This document shows, in pieces, positions 1 to 8,833 of a stretch of 64,000 nucleotides of DNA. Position 1 is the stretch's first letter, and every line of letters starts with the position of its first letter. The DNA comes from an uncultured Eggerthella sp. GTDB lineage: Bacteria; Actinomycetota; Coriobacteriia; Coriobacteriales; Eggerthellaceae. The position numbers and the translations under genes were made by a program. Under the pieces are notes generated by a model. It had not been told where the DNA came from. It searched no databases and saw only the letters and a list, made by a program, of their open reading frames with translations. Location of the stretch: NCBI GenBank assembly GCA_937998355.1, contig CALLDI010000011.1:124001-188000 (forward strand). The letters run 5' to 3'.

Positions 1-235
1 CTACTTTGTAGAAATTGAAGTTGGTGCATGAGCTGAAGTGCGTGCTCACGTCCAGACCTTCACTGGCTACTGCTATTCTCATGCCTCTCGTTTCTTTGGG
101 TTGAAAGATTACGGTTCTACTTTACGTTGCAAACTGCGCGGGGTCTTCTACCGTTCGGGCGAGGGGGCAAAATCTTCTGCGATAGGAATCGCGCTCCGCG
201 TTCGCGTCGTACAGAAAAAATTCGCCGATGGATAC
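1..235. other. Upstream stretch with no supported gene
   Basis: Before the tRNA-Glu promoter I see no convincing coding region. The open frames crossing it on either strand lack a good ribosome binding site, have no recognisable domain, and one runs into the tRNA. It may be the downstream flank of a gene outside the window. Confidence 0.4.
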
Positions 236-264
236 TTGCAAAAGCAGATGAGCTTTGTGATAAT
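236..264 (+). promoter_or_regulatory. Promoter for tRNA-Glu
   Basis: A sigma-70-like -35 TTGCAA (236-241) and a -10 GATAAT (259-264) are separated by exactly 17 bases. This places transcription start near 271, about 20 bases before the mature tRNA. It is a good match to the vegetative consensus and well placed for the tRNA. Confidence 0.65.
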
Positions 265-291
265 AACCAGGCTGTGTTTTGCAGTAGCGTT

Positions 292-366
292 GTCCCCATC
301 GTCTAGCGGTTAGGACGCCGCCCTTTCAAGGCGGAAACACGGGTTCGATTCCCGTTGGGGGCACCA
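292..366 (+). tRNA. tRNA-Glu (anticodon TTC)
   Basis: The cloverleaf can be folded by eye. The acceptor stem is 292-298 paired with 356-362 (one G.U pair). The anticodon arm is CCGCC/GGCGG (318-322/330-334) around a seven-base loop with anticodon TTC at 325-327. The T-arm carries the GGTTCGA signature, and CCA is encoded at 364-366. The following gtrA-like gene starts about 55 bases later. Confidence 0.95.
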
Positions 367-420
367 TATGATCCCTACGAACCAGTCATGGTTCGTTTTT
401 ATTATGGTGGGGAAACGAGC

Positions 421-807
421 TTGAAGAAACTCATCGCTCAATTCATGAAGTTCGGCATCGTGGGTGTCATCGCGTTCCTCATCGACTACGGCCTCATGGT
501 CGCCCTCACCGAATTCTTCGGCGTCCCGTATCTCATCTCGAACACCATCTCGTTCATCGTATCGGTCATCTTCAACTACGTCGCCTCCATGCGCTATGTG
601 TTCGAGCGGCGTGATGACCTCTCTCGACGCCGCGAATTCATCATCTTCGTCGTGCTGTCCATCATCGGTCTGATCTTGAACGACGCGCTCATGTGGTTGT
701 TCGTGAGCATCTGGTTCGTCGACTATCGCATCGCGAAGTTCATCGTCACGTTTTTGGTGGCAATCTGGAACTTTGTCACACGAAAGATCTTCTTGGAGAA
801 GCACTAG
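421..807 (+). CDS. GtrA-like small membrane protein
   Basis: A protein of about 128 residues with four hydrophobic segments, matching the GtrA/DPMS-associated family in length and pattern: an N-terminal KFGIVGVIAF-type first helix, a helix with the FxxNYxxSMRYVFE signature of the family, then two more helices. Family members are thought to help move polyprenyl-linked sugars across the membrane or to partner glycosyltransferases. I prefer the TTG start at 421 because GGTGGGG lies at 406-412 with ideal spacing. The in-frame ATG at 388 has no comparable site, and a still earlier one would overlap the tRNA. The two downstream GT2 genes suggest a shared envelope polysaccharide pathway. The exact substrate is unknown. 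Confidence 0.8.
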   Translation: MKKLIAQFMKFGIVGVIAFLIDYGLMVALTEFFGVPYLISNTISFIVSVIFNYVASMRYVFERRDDLSRRREFIIFVVLSIIGLILNDALMWLFVSIWFVDYRIAKFIVTFLVAIWNFVTRKIFLEKH

Positions 808-864
808 GCCAAAAGCACTAGAATAGGGGTACGGTCGAGTCCTGAAAAGAGTAGGAGAGATGGC

Positions 865-3369
865 GTGAACGTAACTTTCAAATTGATGCGCCGTTCAGGT
901 GATAAAGCCTATGTTCTCTCCGAGATCACGGACTACGACGAGGGGCTGCCCGTCGTCCTCACCGCATCGACCGAGAATGGCTCCCGCATTCCTTCTGACG
1001 TATTCCCTTTCGTCAACGAGACCGATCTGCTCGCGATGGAGCACGCGCTGTTCGATACGGCGCTCGCGGTGCGTGACGATATCCTTGCGAGTCGACATGC
1101 GAAGAATTCGCCAGCGGTGCGCTTCTTCGTCGTGGTGCTGCCCTGGTTCAACGTGAAGCGTTGGGTGTTGGAATTCCGTGCCATCAATGCGGAGGGAAAG
1201 ACGCAATCCTTCTGCGTGAACAGCCTGGATGTCGATGCGTTCAGATGGCGCAGTCGTCTCGATATCCGTCGAGGCATGTTCCAGAGCGAAGCGCTCGAGC
1301 AGATGAGCAAGAGTTTCGTGCACGACCGCATCCAGATCTCCTTCCTGCGCGCCATCGAAGAGGACAAGAAAGTGCTCGTCAGCGCTGCGGTCGATATGCC
1401 CTATCACGCGGAAAGCTCGATAGAGTTCGATTTCCTGGATGGATACGGAAGGCCGATCGACCTCGATTTCGACGTGATCGAAGATAGCGTCACTCATGGC
1501 GAGGATTTCGGTTCGCTCGAACGTCGCCATTTGGAGCTTTCAGTCGCGTTGCCCAAGTCGAGCAGCGAGGTGTGCATCTGCGCTACCGATACGGTCGGTA
1601 CTATCGCTCCGGGTTTCGCGATGCTCGGCCAGAAGAGTCTCGAGACACTGCTCGAAGCGTTCGCCGAGCAGACTCGTACCGCGTATCACGACCCCCGCTA
1701 CGATCAGTGGTATCAAGAACACCAGCGTGCTGACCTGCCGACGTTGTTCGAGCAGGTGTCGGTGCGCTTCGAACATGAACCGCTCATCAGCATCGTGTGC
1801 ATCTTGGACGATGCGCAGCATCACCATATCCATGATGTGATGAACGCGCTGCTCACGCAGAGCTACGGGAAGTGGGAGCTCATCCTGGTCGATGTGACCG
1901 GGGAAGATACTTCTGCTACATCTCTGCTCGAAGTCTTCCAGGACGATCGCATGTATCTGGTCGACGTCGATCCGAATCTCTCGCGCACCGAAAAGATCAA
2001 TACGGCCATCTATGCGGCCGAGGGAGAATACGTGGGATGCCTTTCCGTGCATGACCTCCTTGCGTCCAATGCGCTCTTCGAGTGTGTACGCACCATCAAC
2101 GCTTTTCCCACCTGCGATGTCATCTACTGCGATTCCGACACGGTCGATGTGCAGGGATATCACTCGCACCCCGTGCTCCGTCCCGATTATTCACCTGAAT
2201 TCTTGCGCTCGTTCAACTACTTCGGTAGCTTCGTCGTCTATAGCGAGCAGTTGCTCGAGAAGATCGGCCTGCTCGATCCTGCCTTCGAAGGGGCGCTCGC
2301 CTACGATCTCAACCTGCGCGCGTCGGAGCAGGCGCGCAAGGTGTGCCATATCGCGCGCGTCATCTGCCATCGTCGCTTCGCGTCGGAGATGAAGCCCGAT
2401 CAGGCTTATGTCGATCGCGACCAGGAAGCAGGCAGGAAGGCGCTCGTCGCTCACTGCAAGCGCGTGGGGATGAGCGGAGAAGTGCTCAGTCTCGACATGC
2501 CTTTCCGGTATCGCATCCGCCACGTGCTGGTCGAGACGCCCAAGGTCACCATCGTCATCAACTCGGAGAACAACGCCGATCAGGTCGAGCGATGCGTCAA
2601 GAACATCTATCAGCAGCTCAATTATGCGAACTTCGAGGTCGTGGTGGTCGATACAGGAAGCACCACCGAAGATGCCAAGCGATGCTATGCCCATCTTTCC
2701 GAGCGCTTCGCAACGTTCTCGACGTTGCAATGGACAGGGGAGTTCAACCATGCGCGGCTCGCGAACTTCGCGGTCTCGCTGATCGAGAGCGATTATTACT
2801 TCTTCATGACCGACGACACGCGCATCCTCACGCCCGATGCGATCCAGATCATGCTGGGCTATTTTCAGGATGAACGTGTCGGCATCGTCGGCCCGCAGAA
2901 GCTCTTCTTGGACGGCACGATCGAACATGGTGGTCTCGTGGTGGGCGGTCAGCACATAATCACGCCGCTCTCGCGCTTCATGCTCTCGGGATGGCGCGGG
3001 TATCTCGATCGTTGCGTGGTGTCGCATAACGTCTCGGCGGTCTCGGGAGATTGCATGCTCGTTTCGCGCAAGGTCTTCGACCAGGTAGGCGGATTCACCG
3101 AGGAATTCTCCATCGCCTATTCGGATGTCGACTTCTGCTTGAAAGCGCTCGAGCTCGGCTTCTATACCGTCTATACTCCGTATGTCACGCTCACGCATTT
3201 CCGTTCGGTCAACCGCCTGCGCAACTATTCCCAGGCGTTCCTCACCAAGCGAAAGCGCGAGGCGGCGCTCCTCCAGTACTTGTGGCCTGTCTATTTCGTG
3301 AAGGGCGATGGCTTCTACAGTCCGAGCTTCGATCCCAATAGCTCTTATTTCGCGCTCAGGGAAGGCTAG
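865..3369 (+). CDS. Large two-domain GT2 family glycosyltransferase
   Basis: 834 residues. GTG start with AGGAGA seven bases upstream. Residues 1-280 form an N-terminal region with no motif I recognise, ending in a conserved YDQWY element. A first GT-A domain begins near residue 308 and carries a DxD motif (D423-S-D425) followed by the PDYSPEFL and NYFG blocks typical of GT2 polysaccharide synthases. A second GT-A domain begins near residue 561 (VTIVINSENN) with an acidic D650-D651 pair and an AVSGDCMLVSRKVF block. No membrane helices, so it probably acts at the inner face of the membrane in cell-wall glycan or exopolysaccharide assembly. It is a tandem paralogue of the next gene. The sugar donor and acceptor cannot be read from sequence. 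Confidence 0.82.
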   Translation: MNVTFKLMRRSGDKAYVLSEITDYDEGLPVVLTASTENGSRIPSDVFPFVNETDLLAMEHALFDTALAVRDDILASRHAKNSPAVRFFVVVLPWFNVKRWVLEFRAINAEGKTQSFCVNSLDVDAFRWRSRLDIRRGMFQSEALEQMSKSFVHDRIQISFLRAIEEDKKVLVSAAVDMPYHAESSIEFDFLDGYGRPIDLDFDVIEDSVTHGEDFGSLERRHLELSVALPKSSSEVCICATDTVGTIAPGFAMLGQKSLETLLEAFAEQTRTAYHDPRYDQWYQEHQRADLPTLFEQVSVRFEHEPLISIVCILDDAQHHHIHDVMNALLTQSYGKWELILVDVTGEDTSATSLLEVFQDDRMYLVDVDPNLSRTEKINTAIYAAEGEYVGCLSVHDLLASNALFECVRTINAFPTCDVIYCDSDTVDVQGYHSHPVLRPDYSPEFLRSFNYFGSFVVYSEQLLEKIGLLDPAFEGALAYDLNLRASEQARKVCHIARVICHRRFASEMKPDQAYVDRDQEAGRKALVAHCKRVGMSGEVLSLDMPFRYRIRHVLVETPKVTIVINSENNADQVERCVKNIYQQLNYANFEVVVVDTGSTTEDAKRCYAHLSERFATFSTLQWTGEFNHARLANFAVSLIESDYYFFMTDDTRILTPDAIQIMLGYFQDERVGIVGPQKLFLDGTIEHGGLVVGGQHIITPLSRFMLSGWRGYLDRCVVSHNVSAVSGDCMLVSRKVFDQVGGFTEEFSIAYSDVDFCLKALELGFYTVYTPYVTLTHFRSVNRLRNYSQAFLTKRKREAALLQYLWPVYFVKGDGFYSPSFDPNSSYFALREG

Positions 3370-3370
3370 C

Positions 3371-5824
3371 ATGAACGTTCGCATCGAGAGCATGTGTCAG
3401 GGCGATGGCAAGATCTACGTGCAGGTCGCCATCGAACGCCTTTCTCCGCACGCCATCGTCATGCTCGAAGCGCGTCTCAAGGATGGCACGGTCATTCCGT
3501 CGCATCTGCTCTCGTTCGATTCGCTCGACGGACAATCAGAAGCGAATTTCGCGGTCATCCTGCCGCACTTCGACGAACGAGAGATCATGCTCGAATTCGT
3601 CGAATACCGCAGCGCCGATGCGCCGCTCGGACGCGCTCATCTTACGATCGAGACGAACATGCTCTCATGGCGCACGCGCATCAACTCGGTCGTAAAGAAC
3701 GAGCTCATCACGCAGATGTTCGATATCGAGCGCGAATACTATTCCGACCGCATGAACACGAGCTTCATCGCCGCCATCGACGACAAGGACGAGATCGTGG
3801 TGAAGATGCTCGTCGATCTTCCGCAGATCGAGGGGGCGGATGTCGAGGTGCGGTTCATGGACGCGCACGGCAAGGATCGCGATCTGCCCGTCTATCCGCT
3901 CTTCGAAGAGGTGAAGCCCGCACGGCGCTTCGGCGATGAAAGCCGCATCAACGTGGGCTTTTCGGTACGCGTTCCGCGCGATGATAAGGATTTCTGCGTG
4001 AGCGCTTCCGACGCGCTCGGCGTCGTTCCTGAAGGCTTCGCGATGTTCTGCGACGAGACCTACGAACCGCTCAAGGCGCGCTTCGCGCATAAGACCGACG
4101 ATGCAGCGAAGGATCCCGCCTACGACCAGTGGTACCTGCTCCACAGCGCGACCCTCGCCGATCTTGCGGAGCAGCGACGCTTGACGTTCTCGCATGAGCC
4201 GCTCATCTCGCTGATCATGCCGCTCTCGATCGGAGACAAGGACCGCATCGCACAATGCTTCACCGCGCTCGCTTCTCAGACCTATAACGTCTTCGAAGTG
4301 GTGGTGGTCGACCAATATTACGGAGATGCGGAATTCGAGGCGATGGTGCGCGGACTGAAGGGCCCTGAAAGCTTGACGCGCGTGAAGGTCGACGAGACGC
4401 TCGGCTTCGACGAGGTGTTCGCAGCGGGGCTCGACCAGGCGCGGGGAGACCATTGCGCGCTGCTCACGCCCGATATCGTGCTCGCCCCCGAAGCGCTCTT
4501 CGAGGTGGTGCGCCGCATCAACGAGGCCGCTGCCTATCCCGATCGCGAACAGGCGCACATCATCTATGCGCACCATGATCTCATCTTCGCGGATGGACGA
4601 CTGGGCGGCCTTGCCTGCAAGCCCATCTACTCGCCTGATCTGCTCCTTTCGTACGACTACATGGGTCCGTTCATCGTCTTCGACCGAAGCCTCGTCGCGC
4701 ACGTGCGCGAACAGCATGGTTTCGTGGCCGAAGCGCTGCTCTACGATCTGCTCTTCAAGGCATTCGAGCAGGTAGGCCATGCCGAACGCATCGATCAGAT
4801 CCTCTACCACGTGCAAGCTGCGCCCAGTGCCGAACTGCTCGACGAACAGGCGCGCATCGAAGCGAAGGAGGAGGATTTCCGCGGGGGCAGGCGAGCGGTG
4901 GCGAACCACCTGAAACGCGTCGGTATCGAAGCGACCGTGCTCTCGGATATCCATGAGCAGGTCTATCGCTGCAACTACGCGCTCCCCGAAGAGCTGCCTT
5001 CGGTCTTGGTGGTCATCGTCAATCACGAGCATCCGTATTTGCTCGAAGCATGCGTTGAGAGCCTGTTCGAGAAGAGCCCCTATCCGAATCTGCAGGTGCG
5101 CATCGTCGATGATGGTAGTTCGTCTGCGGAGATGTTCACGTGCTATGGGCGCTTGCAAGGCCAGCATGAGCAGATCGAACTCATCCAGAAGAGCGAGCGC
5201 CAGGGCTATGCTGCCTGCGTGAACGAAGCGGTGCGCGATACGGAGAGCGATTATCTGCTCCTGCTCGACGCGAACACGGAAGTGGTCTGCGACGATCTCG
5301 TCGGACGCATGGTGTCGATCTGCCATCGCGCGGACGTCGGAGTGGTGGGAGGCAAGCTGTTGTTCGCTGATGACACCATCGCGAGCGCAGGCATCACGGT
5401 CGGCTCGGCGGCGGGTTCGGTGGGCATCGGGACCGATCTTCCTCGTTCGGCCGCAGGATATATGAAACGCATCACCTGCACCAACGATGTCTCAGCCGTT
5501 TCGAAGGCATGTCAGCTCATCAAGCGCTGCGTCTTCGATGAGGTGGAAGGTTACGACGAGCGTTTCAAGCTCGATTTCTCCGACACCGATTTCTGCCTGA
5601 AGGTCATCAAGGCAGGCTATCTCGTGGTCTACGACCCGAGCGTCGAGCTCTATCATTTCGAGAATACCATCAAGGATGAGCATCTTTCCGAAGCGCGTCG
5701 CATCCGTCTCGAGCAGGAGCGTGCCTATCTGCATTTCAAATGGCCGCGCGCGTTCGTGGAGGGCGATCCGTTCGCCAGCTCGCTGCTCGCTCCAGGCAAT
5801 GGTTATTACCAGCTATATCATTAA
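3371..5824 (+). CDS. Second large two-domain GT2 glycosyltransferase (paralogue)
   Basis: 817 residues. The ATG sits one base after the stop of the preceding gene, with AGGGAAGG just upstream inside that gene's end, so the two are co-translated. The layout copies its neighbour: a matching N-terminus (MNVRIESM against MNVTFKLM), a YDQWY element, a first GT-A-like domain from about residue 280, and a second from about residue 545 (VLVVIVNHEHP) with the YLLLLDANTEV block. In the first domain the DxD site of the paralogue is replaced by H401-H402-D403, so metal/nucleotide-sugar binding there may be lost. The second domain looks intact. The pair probably arose by duplication and divergence. Role in envelope glycan synthesis is inferred. 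Confidence 0.8.
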   Translation: MNVRIESMCQGDGKIYVQVAIERLSPHAIVMLEARLKDGTVIPSHLLSFDSLDGQSEANFAVILPHFDEREIMLEFVEYRSADAPLGRAHLTIETNMLSWRTRINSVVKNELITQMFDIEREYYSDRMNTSFIAAIDDKDEIVVKMLVDLPQIEGADVEVRFMDAHGKDRDLPVYPLFEEVKPARRFGDESRINVGFSVRVPRDDKDFCVSASDALGVVPEGFAMFCDETYEPLKARFAHKTDDAAKDPAYDQWYLLHSATLADLAEQRRLTFSHEPLISLIMPLSIGDKDRIAQCFTALASQTYNVFEVVVVDQYYGDAEFEAMVRGLKGPESLTRVKVDETLGFDEVFAAGLDQARGDHCALLTPDIVLAPEALFEVVRRINEAAAYPDREQAHIIYAHHDLIFADGRLGGLACKPIYSPDLLLSYDYMGPFIVFDRSLVAHVREQHGFVAEALLYDLLFKAFEQVGHAERIDQILYHVQAAPSAELLDEQARIEAKEEDFRGGRRAVANHLKRVGIEATVLSDIHEQVYRCNYALPEELPSVLVVIVNHEHPYLLEACVESLFEKSPYPNLQVRIVDDGSSSAEMFTCYGRLQGQHEQIELIQKSERQGYAACVNEAVRDTESDYLLLLDANTEVVCDDLVGRMVSICHRADVGVVGGKLLFADDTIASAGITVGSAAGSVGIGTDLPRSAAGYMKRITCTNDVSAVSKACQLIKRCVFDEVEGYDERFKLDFSDTDFCLKVIKAGYLVVYDPSVELYHFENTIKDEHLSEARRIRLEQERAYLHFKWPRAFVEGDPFASSLLAPGNGYYQLYH

Positions 5825-5959
5825 CGTATACCTCCACGGTCATTTCACGCATCTTCATGTGCCCATTTCGGTTTTTCTTGAACTATAGTTGAATATCGCG
5901 CGCTGTTTCCCTTACGGCGCGTACGTATCGAACACCACCAGAAGCATCGTAGGATCCGC

Positions 5960-6706
5960 ATGATTCAGATCGAACACTTATATAAGACCTATACGGGGGA
6001 TAAGCATGATGAAGCGCATCATGCCCTGAAGGACATCAATCTCACCATCGAAGATGGCTCCATCTTCGGCATCATCGGGCAATCGGGTGCCGGCAAGTCG
6101 ACACTGGTGCGTTGCATCAATCTGCTCGAGCGCCCCACATCGGGCGAGATCATCATCGATGGCCGCGACATCACGGATCTTTCCGGCAAGGAACTCTTGG
6201 AATTCCGCGCGAGCGTAGGGATGATCTTCCAGAACTTCTCGCTCTTCCAGCAGCGCACCGTGCTGCGCAACGTCATGTTCCCGCTCGAACTGCATAAGGG
6301 CTACAACAAGGCGGAAGCGAAGAAGCGCGCGATGGAACTGCTCGAGCTGGTCGGTCTGGCCGATAAGGCGAATAAGTATCCTTCGCAGCTCTCGGGTGGC
6401 CAGCAGCAGCGCGTCGCGATCGCGCGTGCGCTCATCAACAACCCGTCCATCATGCTCTGCGACGAGGCGACCAGCGCGCTCGATACCATGACCACGCAGT
6501 CGATCCTTCGTCTGCTCAAGGATATCAACGAAGAGTTGGGCGTCACGATCGTGCTCATCACGCATTCGTTGCTCGTCGCCGAGATGGTCTGCGACACCAT
6601 CGCGGTCATCGACGAAGGCCAGATCGTCGAGATGGGCTTCACTGAAGAAGTGTTCGCGAATCCGCAGAGCGACGCGACACGTCAGCTTCTAGGAAAGAGG
6701 GCATAG
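5960..6706 (+). CDS. metN: Methionine-type ABC importer, ATP-binding protein (short MetN)
   Basis: 248-residue ABC ATPase with Walker A GQSGAGKS (residues 40-47), a Q-loop (MIFQNFSLF), the signature LSGGQQQR, Walker B with catalytic Glu (IMLCDEATS) and a switch His (ITHS). Best match is MetN, supported by the MetI-like permease immediately downstream. MetN proteins are usually about 340 residues with a C-terminal NIL/ACT-like domain that senses methionine. That domain is absent here, so transinhibition should not occur. No substrate-binding lipoprotein gene (metQ) adjoins the pair and no SAM riboswitch is visible in the 135-base upstream gap. The substrate could be methionine or a related amino acid. 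Confidence 0.85.
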   Translation: MIQIEHLYKTYTGDKHDEAHHALKDINLTIEDGSIFGIIGQSGAGKSTLVRCINLLERPTSGEIIIDGRDITDLSGKELLEFRASVGMIFQNFSLFQQRTVLRNVMFPLELHKGYNKAEAKKRAMELLELVGLADKANKYPSQLSGGQQQRVAIARALINNPSIMLCDEATSALDTMTTQSILRLLKDINEELGVTIVLITHSLLVAEMVCDTIAVIDEGQIVEMGFTEEVFANPQSDATRQLLGKRA

Positions 6707-6709
6707 ACC

Positions 6710-7381
6710 ATGGAAGCGCTCGTTTCTTTCTTCGATTCTTACGGATCGCTGCTCGCTCAAGGCACGTGGGACACGATCCTCATGACCGTCATCGCGACGT
6801 TCTTCGCGTACGTGATCGGCATTCCGCTGGGCGTTCTGTGCGTGCTCACGAGCCCGAAGGGCCTCATGCCTCACCGCATCCTGAACATGGTGCTGGGCTG
6901 GATCATCAACATCGGTCGTTCGATCCCGTTCATCATCCTGCTCGTCGCGCTCATTCCGTTCACGCGCTTCGTCGTCGGCACCTCGCTCGGCGTGCCGGGC
7001 GCTATCGTCCCTCTAGTGGTCTCGGCCGCGCCCTTCATCGCGCGCATGGTCGAACAGTCCATAGAAGAAGTGGATGGCGGCCTGGTCGAAGCGGCGCAGA
7101 GCTTCGGTGCGAACACGTGGCAGATCGTCTATAAGGTGTTCCTGCGCGAAGCCATGCCTTCGCTCGTCCGTGGCTTCGCGATCGTCTTCATCACCATCCT
7201 GGGTTACTCCGCGATGGCGGGTACGGTCGGCGCAGGCGGTCTGGGCGATATCGCGATCCGCTATGGTTATCAGCGCTATCAGGACGATGTCATGATCGCC
7301 ACCGTCATCATCTTGATCGTGATCGTTCAGATCGTACAGAGCGCTTGCAGCTATGCGGCGCGCAAGATGGACAAGTCGTAA
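6710..7381 (+). CDS. metI: Methionine-type ABC importer permease (MetI-like)
   Basis: 223 residues with five predicted membrane helices, in the usual size for MetI (about 217). It shows the RSIPFIILLVA segment and the EAA-type cytoplasmic loop (SFGANTWQIVYKVFLREAMPS region, residues 128-150) that docks on the ATPase, then GTVGAGGLGDIAIRYGY, very characteristic of D-methionine permeases. It begins three bases after the stop of the ATPase gene, so the two form an operon. Its binding protein must be encoded elsewhere. Confidence 0.88.
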   Translation: MEALVSFFDSYGSLLAQGTWDTILMTVIATFFAYVIGIPLGVLCVLTSPKGLMPHRILNMVLGWIINIGRSIPFIILLVALIPFTRFVVGTSLGVPGAIVPLVVSAAPFIARMVEQSIEEVDGGLVEAAQSFGANTWQIVYKVFLREAMPSLVRGFAIVFITILGYSAMAGTVGAGGLGDIAIRYGYQRYQDDVMIATVIILIVIVQIVQSACSYAARKMDKS

Positions 7382-7427
7382 CAGCACCAGAAACAAATCT
7401 GTAACACCGCCGCTCTTCGAAGCCCCG

Positions 7428-7433
7428 TATAAT
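7428..7433 (+). promoter_or_regulatory. Candidate -10 element for glnA
   Basis: A perfect TATAAT lies 46 bases before the chosen glnA start, in the 98-base gap after the permease gene. No convincing -35 hexamer sits at 16-18 bases upstream, so the promoter may need an activator. Confidence 0.4.
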
Positions 7434-7479
7434 GAAACGAGGTATCGACGCATCGCGTATGCGGGAAGGAAGATGTGGC

Positions 7480-8823
7480 ATGGTGATGAGCCCCGACCAA
7501 GATTTCGTGCTCAAGACGATCAAGAGCCGCGACGTTCATTTCGTGCGGTTCTGGTTCTGCGACGTGCTCGGCAACATGAAGTCGTTCGCTGTCATTCCAA
7601 GCGAGCTCGAGAACGCTTTCGAGGAGGGCATGGGCTTCGACGCGAGCTGCGTGCAAGGCTTCTCGCTCAACCACGAATCCGACATGCTCGCATTCCCGGA
7701 TGCTTCCACGTTCCAGATCCTGCCGTGGCGTCCTGCGGAGAACGCGGTTGCGCGCATGTTCTGTGCGATCCGCACGCCCGAAGGGCGCATCTACGATGGC
7801 GATTCGCGCGCGGTGTTGGCGCGCGTAGTGGCCGAGGCCGAACAGCTGGGTTACATGATGAACGTCGGCCCCGAGATCGAGTATTACTACTTCAAGGACC
7901 GTGATGGGCTCGAGGTGCTCGATACCGGTGGCTATTTCGACCTCACCTCGCTCGATTACGCGAGCGACCTGCGTCGCGATACCATCCTCACGCTCGAGAA
8001 GCTGGGCATCCCGGTCGAATACTCTCACCACGAGAACGGCCCGTCGCAGCAGGAGATCGACCTGCGTTTCGCTGATGCGTTCACCATGGCGGACAACGTG
8101 ATGACCTACAAGCTCACGGTCAAAGAGATCGCCATGAAATACGGTCACTATGCCTCTTTCATGCCAAAGCCCATGGCTGACCAGCCTGGTTCGGGCATGC
8201 ACATTCACCAGAGTCTGTTCGACGAAGGCGGCAATAACGTCTTCTTCGATAAGAACGACCCCGATGGCTACAACCTCTCGAAGATCGCCAAACATTACAT
8301 CGCGGGCCTTTTGAAGTATGCGCCCGAGTTCGCGCTCATCACGAATCCGACGGTGAATTCCTACAAGCGCTTGGTGCCGGGTGGGGAAGCACCGACGCAG
8401 ATCACGTGGGCGCGTTCGAATCGCTGCACGCTCGTGCGCATCCCTGGCTATAAGCCCAACAAGGAAGAGGCGTGCCGCGTCGAACTGCGCAACCCCGACC
8501 CTTCGTGCAACCCTTATCTTGCGTTCTCGGTCATCTTGGCGGCGGGACTTCGCGGCATTCACGATGAACTGCCGCTCGAACCGCCGATGGAGGATCCGAA
8601 TCTGTTCAACTGCTCTCGTCAGGAGTCGAAGGAGCGCGGCATCCGCACGATGCCCGCAACGTTGGGCGAGGCGGTCGAACTCTTCGCGCAGTCCGATCTT
8701 ATGAAAGAGGTCTTGGGCGAGCACATCCATACTTATTTGGTGGATGCGAAGCGCGCGGAATGGGATAGCTATCAGAAGAGCGTCTCAGCTTGGGAGCTCG
8801 ATCATTACCTGGCTGTGCTGTAG
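7480..8823 (+). CDS. glnA: Glutamine synthetase type I
   Basis: 447 residues. ATP-dependent ligation of ammonia to glutamate, the main nitrogen-entry reaction. The N-terminal beta-grasp region (VRFWFCDVLGNMKSF) is followed by the catalytic domain with metal-binding EIEYYYF, the ENGPSQQEIDLRF block, the ATP-binding MPKPMADQPGSGMHIHQSL stretch, the flexible loop NPTVNSYKRL and RVELRNPDPSCNPYLAF. Length and the lack of the 25-residue insertion fit the GSI-alpha class. The position of the adenylylation Tyr of GSI-beta reads DPNLFNCSRQE, so it is probably not adenylylated. I chose the ATG at 7480 because GGGAAGGAAG ends seven bases upstream. In-frame starts exist at 7432 and 7486. An atypical OmpR-type regulator follows after about ten bases. 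Confidence 0.93.
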   Translation: MVMSPDQDFVLKTIKSRDVHFVRFWFCDVLGNMKSFAVIPSELENAFEEGMGFDASCVQGFSLNHESDMLAFPDASTFQILPWRPAENAVARMFCAIRTPEGRIYDGDSRAVLARVVAEAEQLGYMMNVGPEIEYYYFKDRDGLEVLDTGGYFDLTSLDYASDLRRDTILTLEKLGIPVEYSHHENGPSQQEIDLRFADAFTMADNVMTYKLTVKEIAMKYGHYASFMPKPMADQPGSGMHIHQSLFDEGGNNVFFDKNDPDGYNLSKIAKHYIAGLLKYAPEFALITNPTVNSYKRLVPGGEAPTQITWARSNRCTLVRIPGYKPNKEEACRVELRNPDPSCNPYLAFSVILAAGLRGIHDELPLEPPMEDPNLFNCSRQESKERGIRTMPATLGEAVELFAQSDLMKEVLGEHIHTYLVDAKRAEWDSYQKSVSAWELDHYLAVL

Positions 8824-8833
8824 GAGGTCCGTG

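Noticed and set aside
38..313. Open frame of 91 codons at the left end
   Set aside because: It runs into the tRNA-Glu gene and crosses its promoter. No ribosome binding site or family resemblance.
3665..5326. Very long minus-strand frame inside the second glycosyltransferase gene
   Set aside because: Rich in His/Arg/Asp from the codon pattern of the opposite strand. The plus-strand gene is complete with clear domains.
5825..5959. SAM or other riboswitch before metN
   Set aside because: The gap is only 135 bases with no recognisable aptamer helices or terminator.
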